The translations under genes were made by a program, and so were the position numbers. A stretch of DNA of 8,111 bases from Planctomycetota bacterium (GTDB lineage Bacteria; Planctomycetota; Planctomycetia; Planctomycetales; Planctomycetaceae): assembly GCA_026692825.1 (NCBI GenBank), contig JAPLOC010000868.1, positions 1 through 8,111 on the forward strand. The letters are read 5' to 3'. Position 1 is the stretch's first letter. Every line of letters begins with the position of its first letter. The notes beneath the pieces were generated by a model, which had not been told where the DNA came from, made no database searches, and worked only from the letters and a program-made list of their open reading frames with translations. Below are positions 6,674 through 8,111 of the stretch, piece by piece.

Positions 6674-6895
6674 TTACTTCATCAATTCGACCATCGAGAC
6701 GTTCAATGCCTGCGCCAGCCGCGCGATGTTGAGCAACGAAACGTTGCGTTCGCCGCGTTCAACCCCACTCACATAGGTGCGATGCAATCCTGCGGTATTT
6801 GCCAGCGATTCCTGCGAAATCCCCTGATCTCGCCGGAGTTCGCGAAGACGCAAGCCGAATTTCGCAAGCACCTCGTTCTGCTGCAATTCCTTCAA
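6674..6895 (-). CDS. Controller (C) protein of an RM system, XRE-type HTH
   Basis: The 73-residue protein is a single helix-turn-helix domain of the Cro/C1 (XRE) type. The HTH is at about 26-48: ISQESLANTAGLHRTYVSGVERGER. The GLHRTY and ERGERN(V/I)SL motifs are characteristic of controller proteins such as those of PvuII, AhdI and Esp1396I, which are about 75-80 residues long, dimerise, and bind C-boxes upstream of their own gene. They first activate and later repress the C-R transcript, delaying nuclease until the DNA is methylated. The start is TTG at 6895; an in-frame TAG lies shortly upstream, so no ATG is available, and TTG 6886 or a GTG a few codons on are alternatives. No strong ribosome site precedes 6895. 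The effector gene follows 27 bases downstream, in line with a C-R operon. The C-box-like pair lies 72 bases upstream. Confidence 0.9.
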   Translation of the reverse strand: MKELQQNEVLAKFGLRLRELRRDQGISQESLANTAGLHRTYVSGVERGERNVSLLNIARLAQALNVSMVELMK

Positions 6896-6918
6896 AATGT
6901 GCTGGACCTAGAGGCGGT

Positions 6919-6935
6919 TCTCGAATTGCTCGAGA
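6919..6935 (-). other. Hairpin in the leader of the C-protein gene
   Basis: TCTCGA (6919-6924) pairs with TCGAGA (6930-6935) around the loop ATTGC. It ends 23 bases before the TTG start. It could tune translation or stability of the C-effector mRNA; there is no direct evidence of function. Confidence 0.35.
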
Positions 6936-6967
6936 GTCTGACAATGCTGCACTCGATACGTCTACAG

Positions 6968-6992
6968 ACTTTGCGTTACGGTAACTCATAGT
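6968..6992. promoter_or_regulatory. Paired C-box-like operator
   Basis: Two ACTnnnAGT-type boxes stand in tandem: ACTTTGCGT (6968-6976, one mismatch) and ACTCATAGT (6984-6992, perfect), with a 7-base spacer TACGGTA. This 9-7-9 layout follows C-protein operators of Esp1396I/AhdI type. The whole site is also roughly dyad-symmetric: GTTAC-G-GTAAC at its centre (6975-6985), flanked at equal distance by ACT and AGT. It lies between the divergent C and methylase genes, where such operators are expected. The perfect box is the one nearer the methylase. Confidence 0.7.
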
Positions 6993-6997
6993 GTTCA

Positions 6998-7026
6998 TTG
7001 CACGCCGACGCAGTGTCTGTTACCAT
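6998..7026 (+). promoter_or_regulatory. Possible sigma-70-type promoter of the methylase
   Basis: TTGCAC (6998-7003) and TACCAT (7021-7026) are spaced by exactly 17 bases and match the -35 and -10 consensus at three and four positions. Transcription would start near 7033, giving a leader of about 28 bases. The -35 lies five bases from the perfect C-box, so C protein on the operator could influence methylase expression. Confidence 0.35.
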
Positions 7027-7046
7027 GTCCACTATCCGGAACACTG

Positions 7047-7052
7047 AAGGAG
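7047..7052 (+). promoter_or_regulatory. Ribosome binding site of the methylase
   Basis: AAGGAG stands eight bases before ATG 7061. It is a near-perfect Shine-Dalgarno site and fixes the start, including a 30-residue N-terminal extension beyond the conserved domain. Confidence 0.8.
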
Positions 7053-7060
7053 CGCGCGAC

Positions 7061-8111
7061 ATGACTGAACGAACCGTCCCGAGGCCGCGCGTACGCGGAG
7101 AGACTCGGAACCACACGGGGTCAGAATCCAGTGATTCGCTTCCGCCGCGCGTCATCTACCGAACTCGAATGGGGGAGGCCGTCGTCGGGCGATCCGAGGA
7201 TTATCTGCCACAACTTGAAGCGGAATCGATCGACCTCATCACCACCTCACCCCCGTTCGCATTGTTGCGACAGAAAGACTACGGAAACCTCGATCAGTCC
7301 GCGTATGTTGACTGGCTGACATCGTTTGGGCCCGAGGTCCAGAGAGTACTTAAGAAAACCGGCAGTTTTGTGATCGACCTCGGAGGCGCCTACCAGCGAG
7401 GTTTGCCGGTCCGTTCGCTCTACAACTACCGGGTTCTCCTCCGGTTCTGCGACGACCATGGTTTTCATCTTGCCGAAGAGTTCTTCTGGCACAATCCATC
7501 GAAACTTCCCTCACCCATTGAATGGGTCAACAAGCGAAAACTCCGTGCCAAAGACTCCGTGAACACGGTTTGGTGGCTTTCGAAGACTCCCTGGCCCAAA
7601 GCGAACGTTTCCAAGGTTCTCGTCCCGTATAGCGACCGGATGAAAAAACTGCTGGAAGATCCGGCGGCATTCTACACGCCAAAAGAGCGGCCCTCTGGTC
7701 ACGACATCAGTGGCCGCTTTGGAAAAGACAACGGCGGTGCGATCCCGTCAAATCTATTGCAGTATCCGAATTCCGAAAGCAATTCCGATTACATTCGCCA
7801 CTGTAAGACGCTTGGTCTCACTCCGCATCCGGCAAGGTTCCCTAGCGCGCTCCCGGATTTTTTCATCAAGTTTCTGACCGATCCCGGTGACTTGGTTGTC
7901 GACATCTTCGCCGGGTCCAATACCACGGGCGAAGCGGCCGAACGCCTTGATCGTCGCTGGCTCTCGATTGACAGCGACTTGAGCTACGTCGCGACCTCCG
8001 CTCTTCGATTCATGACCGACTGGCCCGAGCCACGAATTCGCGCCGCGATGGCAAAGATCTCGCGATCTGATACTCCGATGCAGATCTTGCCCGCACATCC
8101 TGTTCTGTTCT
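7061..8111 (+). CDS. Type II DNA methyltransferase, N4-cytosine (beta) class, PvuII-methylase-like; 3' end cut
   Basis: It transfers a methyl group from S-adenosylmethionine to DNA, protecting host sites from the partner nuclease. 350 residues are visible and the frame is open at the window end. The order of motifs is catalytic first, SAM-binding last, as in the beta class: motif IV TSPPF (62-66, TSPP(Y/F) is typical of N4-cytosine enzymes), FVIDLGGAY (103-111), and HPARFPSALP (256-265, motif X region) followed by motif I DIFAGSNTTG (281-290). The stretches SPPFALLRQKDYGN, VRSLYNYR, NPSKLPSP and VNTVWWLSKTP strongly recall the PvuII methylase. I cannot deduce the target; CAGCTG is only a guess from that likeness. 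ATG 7061 has an AAGGAG site. Residues 1-30 are a poorly ordered, charged extension not expected in PvuII-type enzymes. Since M.PvuII is about 336 residues, only a short tail is probably missing. It is divergent from the C-protein gene across the C-boxes. Confidence 0.93.
   Translation, partial: MTERTVPRPRVRGETRNHTGSESSDSLPPRVIYRTRMGEAVVGRSEDYLPQLEAESIDLITTSPPFALLRQKDYGNLDQSAYVDWLTSFGPEVQRVLKKTGSFVIDLGGAYQRGLPVRSLYNYRVLLRFCDDHGFHLAEEFFWHNPSKLPSPIEWVNKRKLRAKDSVNTVWWLSKTPWPKANVSKVLVPYSDRMKKLLEDPAAFYTPKERPSGHDISGRFGKDNGGAIPSNLLQYPNSESNSDYIRHCKTLGLTPHPARFPSALPDFFIKFLTDPGDLVVDIFAGSNTTGEAAERLDRRWLSIDSDLSYVATSALRFMTDWPEPRIRAAMAKISRSDTPMQILPAHPVLF

Overview
The window looks like a chromosomal segment of a high-GC bacterium, most probably a planctomycete. 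I infer this from the style of the ribosome recycling factor and the ClpP-like and GTPase proteins and from the use of TTG/GTG starts; there is no marker gene that proves it. It has two parts of different character.

Part one (1-4954) is GC-rich and looks like resident genome. It opens inside frr (ribosome recycling factor), whose stop codon overlaps the start of an ABC-F ATPase, so two translation factors are coupled. A convergent ClpP-like protein gene follows on the minus strand; it keeps the Ser and His positions of the family but not the Asp. It is divided from a divergent plus-strand P-loop GTPase gene by a short gap, which is partly filled by a 34-bp compound palindrome. The GTPase reading frame ends at a GTGA overlap with a second, Ala/Gly-rich ORF. 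The two look like halves of one protein split by a one-base shift, or a tightly coupled pair.

A 240-bp non-coding stretch (4955-5194), with a short tandem repeat and a hairpin, separates this from part two (5195-8111). Part two is visibly less GC-rich and looks acquired. It is a restriction-modification (RM) module arranged as in PvuII-type systems. A controller (C) protein gene and a large effector gene are co-directional on the minus strand. An N4-cytosine-type DNA methyltransferase (PvuII-methylase-like, cut by the window end) is divergent on the plus strand. The shared 165-bp control region contains a paired C-box-like operator (9 + 7 + 9 layout) and a possible methylase promoter.

The most unusual gene is the effector in the restriction-enzyme position. 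It is 483 residues long instead of the roughly 150-250 common for such enzymes. It has a possible PD-(D/E)xK-like N-terminal nuclease region, a middle beta-rich segment that recalls the RNA polymerase beta-subunit hybrid motif, and a long C-terminal HEAT-repeat array. It may be a new architecture of restriction or defence nuclease. The expected logic is methylase first, then C-protein accumulation on the operator, then delayed C-effector transcription.
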